From the NCBI GenBank assembly GCA_012934845.2, contig WNNJ02002078.1:1-64000 (forward strand): DNA of 64,000 bases, in the 5' to 3' direction. The notes under the pieces were generated by a model. The model saw only the letters and a program-made list of their open reading frames with translations. It was not told where the DNA came from and did not search any database. Positions within the stretch are counted from its first letter, which is position 1. Every line of letters begins with the position of its first letter. This document shows positions 45,107 to 54,845 of this stretch, one piece after another. This DNA is from Pomphorhynchus laevis. Its lineage: Eukaryota; Acanthocephala; Palaeacanthocephala; Echinorhynchida; Pomphorhynchidae. The position numbers and the translations under genes were made by a program.

Positions 45107-45455
45107 ATGCTTTTATGTGCTGTTGAAACATTAATAATAATAATTATGTACACGGACGACTTATTGATAGTTTCCACAAATATACAACAACTTCAAAGTG
45201 CTTTATACAATTTGGCTAGATATTGTAAGACTAATGAATTGAATAAATATATAGAAAAGACAAAGGTTATTAAATTTAGAAAAGGCGGACCACTATGCAA
45301 GAAATATATTTTGAGATGCAATAATGTTTCAGTGGAATTTGCCAACGAATTTAAATACTAAGGAATAATCCTTACATCGAGATTGCACTTTTCAAAACAC
45401 ATTACGAAAGTAAGATGCAAAGTAATATATGCATACATATCTAAACTATCTAGAT
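45107..45455 (+). pseudogene. LINE RT fragment: YTDD box and thumb
   Basis: Reads IIIMYTDDLLIVSTNIQQLQ, LARYCKTNELNKYIEKTKVI and FRKGGPLCKKYILRCNNV, then after one stop GIILTSRLHFSKHITK. The YxDDLLI box, the LxYCxxNxLxxNxxKTK helix and the YLGIxL motif identify the palm and thumb of a non-LTR RT. Both catalytic Asp are kept. The fragment ends at the minisatellite. Confidence 0.75.
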
Positions 45456-45459
45456 AACA

Positions 45460-45912
45460 ACTACTTACAATCAATCCAGTTCCATATCAATCCGGTTCCA
45501 GATAAATCCAGTTCTAGATCAATCCAGTTGCAGATCAATCCAGTTCCAGATCAATCCAGTTTCAGATCAATCCAGTTTCAGATCAATCCAGTTCCAGATC
45601 AATCCAGTTCCAGATCAATCCAGTTCCAGATCAATCCAGTTCCAGATCAATTTAGTTCCTGATAAATCCAGTTCCAGATCAATCCAGTTCCTGATAAATC
45701 CAGTTACTGATCAATCCAGTTCCAGATCAACCCAGTTCCAGATCAATCCAGTTCTAGATCAATCCAGTTCCAGATCAATCCAGTTCCAAATCAATCCAGT
45801 TCCAGATCAATCCAGATCCAGATCAATCCAGTTCCAGATCAATCCAGTTCCAGATCACTTTAGTTCCTGATCAATCCAGTTCCAGATAAATCCAGTTCCA
45901 GATCAATACAGC
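45460..45912. repeat. 16-bp minisatellite, unit GATCAATCCAGTTCCA
   Basis: About 28 head-to-tail units with light divergence (GATAAATCCAGTTCCT, GATCAATTTAGTTCCT variants). Because 16 is not a multiple of three, three units encode one 16-residue cycle (INPVPDQSSSRSIQFQ), which explains the 77-codon open frame here. It begins directly at the end of the LINE RT fragment. Confidence 0.95.
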
Positions 45913-46975
45913 ACATTTAACAGTTTTAACACACATGGACGTTGTTGTGCGGACGTTAGAATACATCTACGACCGACACCAACTGTGCTCAACTACAAGT
46001 ACAGTGCTCTACGCACGACTACAGCGTCTGGAATACAATCGCATGCTACAACAGTAAGTCTAAAGAAGACTTCCTATGTGGATTTTGTGCCAACAAACTC
46101 ATACGCGACCTCTCCCGTAAAAACATATTAACCTTTAACGTGTCCACTCAAACCAACCCAGTCGTATCTAATGTCCTTTGTCGACTCACTGATCCTGTCA
46201 CCACATATAACCAAAGTAATATATGCATACATATCTCCACCTGTCAAGATTGTTCATAGATGAGGTGGTGCATCTATTTAATGTCAGGTGAGGTGGTGCA
46301 TGTCTTTAATGTCATATTAGCCCCTATAGCCCCCTACAGAATTCAAACCTATTGAACAATATAAAGATCGAATATTTCCAGAATTTCGATGGTATTAAAT
46401 GGTAATATCTAATACGTTTTTTATCTGTATCAAAAAAATAAATTAAAGATACGTTGTTTCTCTTAAAAAGTAAAATACATTCTCAAGACGGTGTAAACAA
46501 AAATTCAAACTGTTAGTAACTAATAACTATCTTTAGCATTGTGAAATATGGGACAGAAAAATGAACGGATTAATGTCTGAACATATGCTAGTATATGTAC
46601 ATTCTGCAATGAAACGTGAAAATGCTTGATACACATCTTTCAGTGCACAGTATTAGGATACATGGGCTTACGTTTGACTGACTCAATCAAAATTTAAAAT
46701 TTGTATTTAAATATCATCCACATGATCTTAACGTATCTGACTTTATGAATTATTGTATTTTTAAGAGTTGTAGTTAATACTTTATATCCACATGACCAAA
46801 GGCCAAGTGACTAATCAAATTATTTTAAAAATTCTTATTAGATGTTAAAACCAAGATAATTAATAATAAATGATAAAAATAATTTGATAACTTTTATTTT
46901 CAATACGCAATGTAGCCCCTTGTCGTCAATGAGTGTGAAACAAACAATATTTAAAGTTTAAATGTAATTAAAGTG
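45913..46975. other. Spacer
   Basis: The first 300 bases are less AT-rich, with a short direct repeat (GAGGTGGTGCAT, twice near 46,270). The rest is AT-rich. No feature recognised. Confidence 0.4.
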
Positions 46976-46979
46976 GTTA

Positions 46980-47186
46980 ATGCAGACGGGTAAATATTTG
47001 CAGTTGCAAACCCCAGTCTTTGCAAGGGAACAAGGAGCCTTTGTTGTTTCAAATCACCGTATAGCTTTTCTCCCAACTTCAATCCAGTTGTGGGGAGTAC
47101 AAGCTACTGATGAGAGCCAACTAGCTCGAAACGGTGACTTTGTCATTTGCGACAATTTCACTGTTGAATTTATTTCGTGGTGCTGA
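46980..47186 (+). CDS. Unrecognised short open frame
   Basis: 68 codons (AREQGAFVVSNHRIAFLPTS, then ATDESQLARNGDFVICDNF), in DNA less AT-skewed than its flanks. I do not recognise it. It could be a host exon fragment or old transposon text. No splice or polyadenylation context supports a gene. Confidence 0.2.
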   Translation: MQTGKYLQLQTPVFAREQGAFVVSNHRIAFLPTSIQLWGVQATDESQLARNGDFVICDNFTVEFISWC

Positions 47187-47340
47187 CGCCCTAATATATA
47201 ATTTTATTATAATTAATTTTATTATGATAAAATTAATTATATTAATTAATTATTAATTAATTATTAATATAAGTTATCAATATCGGTGTTTAAGCATACG
47301 AGTGACAATAAGCTGACCAAAAGCAGAATCACAAGGTACG

Positions 47341-47532
47341 TTGGCCGTATGCCACAATTGGATTGTAAAAGACCTGCCAAAATATTTGTACATGCACAGG
47401 TATTGGCATGTCGAACAGGGGACTGACGATATTATCCCGGATTTGTTTGTATGGGTATTTGAAAATGCTGCTTATTCAGTAGTCAATGAGACATCACTGT
47501 ATACTGTTTTGAATAACTTCATTTTTGACTGA
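47341..47532 (+). CDS. Unrecognised short open frame
   Basis: 63 codons (CHNWIVKDLPKYLYMHRYWH, then DDIIPDLFVWVFENAAYSV), separated from the previous frame by an AT-only spacer. No family recognised. The two frames together might be remnants of one gene or element. Confidence 0.2.
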   Translation: MAVCHNWIVKDLPKYLYMHRYWHVEQGTDDIIPDLFVWVFENAAYSVVNETSLYTVLNNFIFD

Positions 47533-47592
47533 ATAAAGAATTCTTTTGTTATAACTACTTACAATATTACTTATCGATAAGTTTTAACAAAT

Positions 47593-48430
47593 ATGCAAAC
47601 TGAAAAAATTAAGGTCAGTAATTTTACTGTTCTAAATCGTGAAATGGAGGAATTTTCTCCGATTAAGAAACTCATTAATCTGGTTAACATTACCGCCACA
47701 ATTCCAATGCAAAAAAAAACAATATTTTAGCAGTATCAGAAACAATATTTATTTATTTAGCAGTGTTTATTTATAAACAGTATTTTATTAGTTCCAGAAA
47801 CAGTATTTCTGAGAAAATTTATTAATACGAAACCTAATAGAGTTATAATTAACTCTGCAAGAGTGATAAATAACTACTACAAGATATCCTTCGTATCCTT
47901 GGATTTAGCCACCTCTTTTGATAAGTTTTCCAATGAAAATTTTTCCCATAAAGGAACTATAGTATTAAAGCCTATTATGTCGTCAGTAAAGATTACTAAT
48001 ATTATTTCAGACCTAAAAAAAGAAGATATCGCAGAGCTTCAAAAGCGTTATTCCCTTCAAAACATTAAATTTATTAATAACAAAGCCGACCAAACTCTTC
48101 CTATTGCATTCGCAAATACCAAAAAGGACAATGCCCATCTCCTTTCTAATTCAGCATTCAATACTTTTATGGGTTGCAATCTAAACTTTACAATTGCAAG
48201 TACGGACAATCTTACATTTCCACATTGTACCAAGTGTCACATGTGGGGACACTGAAACTCCATCTGTGGTAGGATGAAGAAATGCGGAGTGCGTGGATCT
48301 GATGAATTCGTCCATGACATTCAATGCAAACTAGCCCCAAAATGCATGATTTGCGAATTTGATCATTCTGCGCGTCAAGAAGATGTTCAGCATTCAAGGA
48401 CTATGCGAGAAGACATACAGTGAAGAATAA
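47593..48430 (+). pseudogene. LINE ORF1 (nucleic-acid-binding protein with CCHC knuckles)
   Basis: After a broken N-terminus, the frame from 47,863 reads SSVKITNIISDLKKEDIAEL and NTFMGCNLNFTIAS, then PHCTKCHMWGH followed after a stop by NSICGRMKKCGVRGSDEF, VHDIQCKLAPKCMICEFDHS. That is three consecutive knuckles of the C-x2-C-x4-H-x4-C type (the second Cys of knuckle 2 is now Arg), as in ORF1 of I and Jockey LINEs. ORF1 proteins coat the element RNA. Confidence 0.75.
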
Positions 48431-48522
48431 TGTCTACTCTACCCCCTCGTAACGGCAAATTCGGTGTGTAACTCATCTGGACCTAATATGAACGAAATGT
48501 TCCACTTCATTAGAGCACTTTA

Positions 48523-49070
48523 GCAAGAAGCAACTCGATCGATAGAATTACTGATTGCCAGTTTGTCAAATACACTCTCTGAGCCTTCCGTAATCTCTCT
48601 TCCTGTTGCTAAATCTTCAAAGAAGAAAGCAAAATCAAATTATTCAAGTATGAATTCTAGGAAGAGATTATCCTCCTCTTCCAAAAACCAATCCTGCCTA
48701 ATTCCAAGACAGTGCATCTTATTACAATTGCCAAGTGAATGTAAACCTCTGAAGATTGGTAGATGGGGTCACGACGGGAAATTAAGATTTCCCGTGAAAT
48801 TCAGCAAGAAACAACTCGATCGATTGAATTACTGATTACCAGTTTGGCAAATACACTCTCTAAGCCTTCCATAATCTCTCTATTCCTGTTGCTAAATCTT
48901 CAAAAAGAGAGCAAAATCAAATTCTTCAAGTATGGATTCTCAGAGAAGATTGACCTCCTCTTTCAAGAAACCAACCCTGCCTTCTTCCAAAACATTGCCT
49001 CCTAACAAAATTGCCAAGCAGAATGTAAATCTTGAAATTGGCAGATGAGGCCACTACGGGAAATGAAGAT
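48523..49070. repeat. ~280-bp tandem duplication inside the LINE
   Basis: The stretch starting AGCAAGAAGCAACTCGATCG at 48,523 is repeated from 48,803 (AGCAAGAAACAACTCGATCG). It includes CACTCTCTGAGCCTTCC / CACTCTCTAAGCCTTCC and the Ser/Lys-rich coding text after it. Units differ at roughly one base in ten. It lies in the ORF1 C-terminus to ORF2 interval. Confidence 0.8.
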
Positions 49071-49199
49071 TACGCCCGTGGGCAAGTGTCTCTAACTTGT
49101 CCGGTTGGTGTGGGAAAGGCAACCTTCTTACCTCTGGTTCGGACTAGGAGGAGGCATCTTACTCCAGCTAACTTAACACAATGCACAGTATTTAAGATC

Positions 49200-49940
49200 C
49201 TTTTTCACTGAATATCCCTCAGTGGAATTCGGCAGGTACTTCTGCCCTTAGCCTTCTATCTGGTAGAGATGCAGATATTGTAGTCCTTAAGGAGACGCAG
49301 TCTATCCAGCTCCCCTAGTACATTGCTCGATTTATCCCTAAGCACATCTACACCTACTATACTCCGTACATAGCCCCACCTCACTCCTTTTCATCTCAAG
49401 GTCTTTTAACCCTAGTAAAGAGCTCCTTATGATCATCCCTCTTACTAAACTATTCTTGTCGAGCCATGTCTTGTTTAGCTATATCACTTTGTAAGAACGG
49501 TAAACGCATCATCATAGTCAATATCTATATCCGGTCAGGAGAAATTCACAAGAACCGTGACCTCCTGGATCGTATATTGGGTAGCGGTTATGACATGTTA
49601 CTTGGTGACTTCAACGGCAGAACTGGTCGTTGGATTAATTCAACAAACCTCAGAACCAGGAACGACTATCTCATTCCCAAACCACCTTCCCTCATCTTTT
49701 ATTGCTCAACAACTAATTTTCTACTCGACATATTACTGCTTCATAAGAAGTGGTTGATGAAATCCATCTGTACTGAGCAGTCGCGCCAACATCAGAATTC
49801 CTGTCATGACCTTATTCGCTGGCGGATAGAGGAAGATACCTTGCTTAGAAGAAGTTTTCACTTTGATCCCATCAGAGTGGCCTTCTTTCAGGCAGCTATC
49901 CAACTCTTCCCCGGAATTAGAAATTATAGTTTGACCTAAT
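49200..49940 (+). pseudogene. LINE ORF2, APE-type endonuclease domain
   Basis: Begins FSLNIPQWNSAGTSA, with RDADIVVLKETQSIQ (the E of the catalytic pair), IIIVNIYIRSGEIHKN and YDMLLGDFNGRTGRW, the GDFN motif of AP endonuclease-like LINE nucleases. The later SDH-type motif is not found. There are two or three frame breaks. In active elements this domain nicks the target strand. Confidence 0.75.
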
Positions 49941-50041
49941 TTAATCCCTACCTCTCATCGCAAGCTACCGCGATCTTTTCGACTACCTATAAAGGTCGAA
50001 TATGCAATCCCACTCCAACAAAACTCAGGGTCCTATCTAAA

Positions 50042-50480
50042 ATGTTACACCTTCCCAATATCTCTGTTTCCGCCATAAAGGTCCTCTCGAATGAATACTG
50101 GAGCTCTATATATAGGTTCCAGCTCAGCAGGGATAGAGCAAGCCTTGCCCACCTTAACCCCTCTGTCTTTCTTTGGGAATATATTCAAGAAAGAGAAGTT
50201 TGTCTGCTGGAGAGAAAAGGCTATGGGTTGGATCGGTATCATAGGCCTCGACAAAATTTTGGAGGAGTCACTATCCCAACATAATTACGGACCCATCAAT
50301 CTTCCCATCTAATTCCTCCCTGGAGTGACTTCCGAAGTAGGGATATATCTGTTCCAGATATCCTTAACTCTTGGGAGGGGGCTCTTCCGGGCACCTCCAA
50401 ACCCAACGCGCCACTCTCCACTCGGGTCTGTCAGCTTATGAAAGACAGACAAAGAATGGAGTACGCAATCACAATGCTAT
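50042..50480 (+). pseudogene. LINE ORF2, linker between endonuclease and RT
   Basis: Overlapping frames with ISVSAIKVLSNEYWSSIYRF and HLNPSVFLWEYIQER. No catalytic motif. The position between APE and RT, on the same strand, assigns it to ORF2. Confidence 0.5.
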
Positions 50481-50495
50481 TAGCCTCCCCGACAG

Positions 50496-51068
50496 ATGTT
50501 ACTGACATCAACATCAGCCGTCGAGTTTTTGTTACCTAAAAAGAGATTGGTCACTTGTCCTAAAGATCTGCGACCCATCTCGATTCAAAACGCCCTCATC
50601 TCCATCTACAAAAAAGCGCTTGCGCGTAGAATCCGCGATCATCTATGTAGGTGTAATTTAATCCCACCGAGTTTTCATGGGTTTGTTAAAGGACGCTCGG
50701 TCCATTCAGCAATTAGTGAAGTGCATCAGTTTTGTCAAGATAACCGTCATCAGCTTGATGTGGCTGTTTTTCTTGATTTTTCAGCTGCATTTGATCGGAT
50801 CTCCATTCCCTTCGTTATCACCTCTCTAAGGTCCCTAGGGTTGCCTGCAAGATTTGTTAACAGGGTGGATATTTTGCTGTACACAAAGCGGTTCTATTAT
50901 GAAGAAGACCTTGATGCACGTCATTTCTACCATATTAAAAATGTGCCTCAAGGCTCCCAACTTTCTCCTATCTTGTATCTTTCTGTCTCCATTGTTCTAT
51001 TCAAGGCATTTAAACGTGATCAACATCTTGTGGTATATGCTGGTGATAACACATCGCTGCTCTCTTGA
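50496..51068 (+). pseudogene. LINE ORF2, reverse transcriptase
   Basis: An open frame of 190 residues: LLPKKRLVTCPKDLRPISIQ (fingers), FHGFVKGRSVHSAISEV, motif A VAVFLDFSAAFDRIS, motif B NVPQGSQLSPILY and motif C VVYAGDNTSLLS. The last should read YADD/T, so the first catalytic Asp of the pair has become Gly. DFSAAFDRI and NVPQGSxLSP fit the I clade or its close relatives. Weak thumb-like text follows to about 51,370 in other frames. Confidence 0.8.
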
Positions 51069-51690
51069 CGCAGGTGCAAATATGAAGTCTCGGACAGCAG
51101 CCGTTTCTTTTTAAGATTAAAAGGTCATTTACCTTAATCCAATCTTATTTTAAACTCCAACAAATCGCAGGTGGTAGTCTTTCATGGCGCCCCTGCCACC
51201 AAAAATAAACTTAAGAGACTAGCACTCTCTGCACTCTGTTCCATTTTACAGCCTCAACCACTCCCCCATCTTCACGAGTCAAGTAAAACATATGGTGTTC
51301 ACCTTACGGGAAATTATTCAGCGAAAGCTGACCTGGATATACTTAAACGTATCCTGAAGAGTGCTGGGTAGTTTCTGAAACCGGCCCAGCATCTGTCATT
51401 GGATGGGAAAGCCCAAGTGCGCCTATGGGGTACTTGGGCTATCTCGGGATTAGTCTATTTTCAAGGGGACGTCCCCCAAAGCAAAGACTAAGGTTTCTCA
51501 AGCTTCTCATCTCTTGATCACCGACCATAGTAAGTCTCGACTTAACTTTTAGAGGGGTGAAATACCCCGCATGGTTCAGTCGGAAGGCGGCGCGCTGTTC
51601 TGGCCGGAGGGCTCAGATCCTTCTGGACCTGAGGCCGTAAGGATAAGAATGAAGATATAGAAAAGCCTACGACTGGAATGGACAATTGAT

Positions 51691-51985
51691 CTAATTTATA
51701 TTTTTCTGCATGTTTTAATTTCTTAAGTTTTTATCAGTTATATAGTTATTTAACAAAGCCTTTATTTATTTATGTGCATTAACGTACACCGCGTCAGTTA
51801 AGTAAAAGTAACAAATGAAATATGTATACAATATACAACAATAAAAGAAAAAATTAGCATTACAATAACAATTTATAAATTAGATAAATATAAACAGATA
51901 AATCTCAGCAATACGCAGATTGCTGTTGCAAAACTTGATACTAATATTTATTGCACTCCGGTATTTCTTCATACTAATTGAAAAA
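51691..51985. other. AT-rich spacer
   Basis: Nothing recognised. Confidence 0.4.
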
Positions 51986-51989
51986 TGCC

Positions 51990-53095
51990 ATTTAATGCAA
52001 ACGACCGCTTGTTTGGAGATATCTACTCATGGTTACCATTATGACACAAATTTATCCGGCCTTGTACCGCGTTCTAAATAACTGTTACAAAAAAGATCCA
52101 ATATTAACAGTGCAATGGCAACTTTTGCTATGGCTACACTAACCTTAATTGCGGACCCACAGAATAGAGCTCAATCAAACATACACTGATGGTATACAGA
52201 CGATGTGTGTTGTGTTGGTCGACCTGAATCCAAAAGTAGATTATTGGTACATTCTTGTCATCTACAGCAAGTTGAAATATATTTTGTGACAGGAATCTAT
52301 TCAACTGATGAGCTCATTGTTCATATAGGCTCTCCAATCGGAGCATATCCATTCACATAGTCATTCGTAAAGATGAAAGTAGAGAAATGGATTAGGGTGA
52401 TAGAACATTTGTCTGACATTGCTGAAATATATGCACATGTGGCATCCAGTGCTTTCATACATGCTGTGCAACACAAATTGACGTATTTAATGAGGACATG
52501 CAAGGTAGAGAAGGACTTGTTCAAAAACTTGGAGAACTCAATATACAACATTTTTCTACCTGAGCTGACCGGACAAGGTGATATAATTGGGACTATGTTG
52601 ATGTTCAATATCGGATGGTTATCAGTTCGAAACTGAAACTACTACAAGAGACACTAATGCCCGATCTAATGTAGCGTCTGGTATTATATGTTTGCGGAAT
52701 GGTACGGTCTTTTCTAGACATGTATTTTTAACACATTAGCACCATTCTATATTGGAAAGTCCCCAAATGAAAGTCACTGGTACTATGCTAATCGTAAAAT
52801 CGCAAAATATGGGGAGCGTATTGCCGTCATCGATCATTCACTTTTCATACCACTTACGTTTTCGACATTCGGTTGAATAGGTCCGGAAGCTCACAAAATG
52901 ATTTAATGGCTGGGAAATTAACAGGCTATTAAATAAAAAACATCTTACGCTAGAGCTATTACAAAAATTCTATCAAGATCAGTGTCGCATTGGTGCGTGC
53001 CACTTCAATGCGTATTCGCGCGACACGGTTATCTGTCAAAGAGCAGATACATCGAATCATGACTAACGAATCGTAGAGATGAAAAATTTTTTACA
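51990..53095 (+). mobile_element. REL-type non-LTR retrotransposon, copy D (RT fragment)
   Basis: Plus-strand frames show IYPALYRVLNNCYKKDP (palm), a deletion around motif B, ATFAMATLTLIADPQNRA, motif C as WYTDDVCCVGRPES (52,190) and then IYSTDELIVHIGSPIGAYPF. The frame 52,373-52,636 reads VEKWIRVIEHLSDIAEIYAH, FIHAVQHKLTYLMRTC and FLPELTGQGD, the thumb region of this family. Decayed text continues to about 53,095 (ELLQKFYQDQCRIGA). Both catalytic Asp are kept, and the WYTDD spelling groups it with copy B. N-terminus and REL are missing. Confidence 0.75.
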
Positions 53096-53099
53096 CATA

Positions 53100-53475
53100 T
53101 ATGTTACTGTCTGTTTAGAGACCCATTTGAGAGAACCTAATAATGTATTGTATTATTAATAATAATTATTAAAAAATATTATTAAGAAAAAAATTAGAAA
53201 AGAAGAAAGGATTAAAATTACAATAAATTAAATAAAATTAAACAGATAAATCTTAGCAATAAACATATTACTATTGCAAAAATTCTTAAATTTTAAACCA
53301 AACGAATTTTAACGAGCAAATTTTAATAATTTGATAAGCAAAAAGAATAAATTTTATTCAAAATTAAAGTAGCCTATTCACAAATAAAGTGAATAATTAA
53401 ATTAAAATAAAGGTAAAGAAAAAAATTATTTTTTTAAAGAAATAAAATTGTGATTAAACTCAATGTAATCTTCAC
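53100..53475. other. AT-rich spacer
   Basis: Nothing recognised. Confidence 0.4.
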
Positions 53476-53479
53476 TCTG

Positions 53480-54230
53480 CACGGGGTTGATTTCTGCTTT
53501 AATTTGTGGCTGTACCTCTCTTTAAAGCCAATGGATCCAGAAATAATCTTGTATTCTTATTAACACACTTGTGTAGTATCCTGAAGTTGTCTAGGTCCAA
53601 TGGATGCGCTGTTTCTCGGACATGATGTGCTACAGCAGACTTTAAGTTTTCCGAATCATTACAGGTGCGGGATGTTCTAACAATCTTTTACGCAGAATTC
53701 TACTAGTTTGTTCTACGTAGGTCTTGTTGCAAGATGAACAAGGTATAAGGTATTTGATAAACTACACCAAAGGTATCTCTTTAATTTACGTTTGAATCTA
53801 CTGAATAATTTAACAATAATTTAATTTGTACGAGTATAGGGGCAAAGCTTTTTGCCCGTATTATTATTCAAAGACCTAGATGCTTTCTTTAGATTTAGAT
53901 TTACCTTTTCATTGTTAGATGGTAGACAGACATAAGCTATCTCAAATCTACTTATTTCAGACGGTACGTTTTTATCTTTTTGGTATCTACCATAATCTAA
54001 TGTTCTCATAATTATCGTGAGAGGAAAACCTCTATCTAGGAATATTTTTGAAAGATGTTCGTCCCCTCTGTAACGTAAAGATTTAGTACTGCAATATTTA
54101 GATGATATTAAGAAATGTGAACAGAGGGCCGACAATTTATGTGCTTTCAAGGCAGCTGATTCCAATTATAGATAAGAGAAGGCTCAGAGGGCTTCCTGTA
54201 TAATGTCGTGTTAATTCCCGTTAACAATCT
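53480..54230 (-). mobile_element. Penelope-like element family 2: RT C-terminus and GIY-YIG domain
   Basis: The minus strand frame 54,165-53,821 contains RGDEHLSKIFLDRGFPLTII, the L-x-x-RGFP block at the end of classical Penelope RTs. Below it, in another frame near 53,690-53,760, lies the nuclease YLIPCSSCNKTYVEQTSRIL, RKRLLEHP, with the Y-L-I ... Y-V-E/G and Arg helix of GIY-YIG, followed by AHHVRETAHPLDLDNF. The nuclease is C-terminal here, as in Penelope/Poseidon-type elements, unlike family 1. Several frame breaks. Confidence 0.7.
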
Positions 54231-54295
54231 TTTACGCAGAATTCTACTAGTTTGTTCTACGTAGGTCTTGTTGCAAGATGAACAAGGTATAAGGT
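53681..54295. repeat. Dispersed duplication of a 69-bp Penelope segment
   Basis: AATCTTTTACGCAGAATTCT and the ~69 bases that follow it (to AACAAGGTATAAGG) occur at 53,681 and again at 54,225 in the same orientation. This is a piece of the family 2 GIY-YIG region duplicated beside itself. Confidence 0.85.
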
Positions 54296-54329
54296 TATAT
54301 TACGAACAAGGTATAAGTTATATTACTTA

Positions 54330-54845
54330 TATTACGCTTATATTACGCTTATAATACTGTGAACAATCATATTGTCATTATCCATACAATATTTCATCAG
54401 AGTTAATTAATAATAACTCAACACGGTGGAGAGCTACATCAAGGAAATGAAACTCAGTCTTTCACCGTGTCTATCTGTCACTGTATACGGGGATCATATG
54501 CATTAAGGGTCTGTCGTCAATGCATTATCATACATTTGTGTACCATCGGTTATCATAAATACATCATCAAAATATATGCACCAGAATGCGAATTTGTCGA
54601 TAGTAGAAGCAGCAGATAATTTTCAGCCCTTTATGCATATTTCAACCAGGGTTAGTCCCAACGGGCTGCCCACTGCAACTCCGTCTATTTAATCATAAAA
54701 TGCACCCTCAAAAGTAAAGTAGGATTGAACATTTATATGTGCTTATATTACACTTATATTACGCTTATATTACGCTTATAATACTGTGAACAATCATATT
54801 GTCATTATCCATACAAAATTTCATCAGAGTTAATTAATAATAATT
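54330..54845. repeat. Direct repeat of ~85 bp flanking the Penelope RT palm
   Basis: TTATATTACGCTTATAATAC, then CTGTGAACAATCATATTGTC and on to GAGTTAATTAATAATAA, occurs at ~54,332-54,417 and ~54,760-54,843, flanking the RT palm fragment on both sides. It could be a terminal-repeat-like unit of the element or a local duplication. Confidence 0.8.
54420..54760 (-). mobile_element. Penelope-like element family 2: RT palm fragment
   Basis: The minus strand reads VQSYFTFEGAFYD, IDGVAVGSPLGLTLVEICIK (motif B) and KFAFWCIYFDDVFMITDG (motif C, YFDD), then ERLSFIS. This is the F-x-GxFYxQxDGVAMGSPLGP ... F-W-x-RYVDDxF pattern of classical Penelope RTs with a few substitutions and stops. Confidence 0.7.

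Larger units (their letters stand above)
47593..51690 (+). mobile_element. I/Jockey-type LINE, near full-length but broken (ORF1 and ORF2)
   Basis: A two-ORF LINE on the plus strand: ORF1 with CCHC knuckles (47.6-48.4 kb), a duplicated stretch (48.5-49.1 kb), ORF2 with an APE-type endonuclease (49.2-49.9 kb), a linker and an RT (50.5-51.1 kb), then a GC-richer 3' region to about 51,690 with short stem-forming runs (AGCCCAAGTGCGCC / GGGGTACTTGGGCT). The endonuclease class separates it from the REL LINEs in this window. Frame breaks occur in both ORFs and the RT active site is mutated, so it is inactive. Confidence 0.8.

Noticed and set aside
45429-45662. 77-codon frame rich in Pro, Gln and Ser
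   Set aside because: It is the translation of the 16-bp minisatellite; unit length explains the open frame.
45460-45912. CRISPR-like array
   Set aside because: Units are contiguous with no unique spacers, and the genome is eukaryotic; the same holds for the array at 60.4-60.9 kb.
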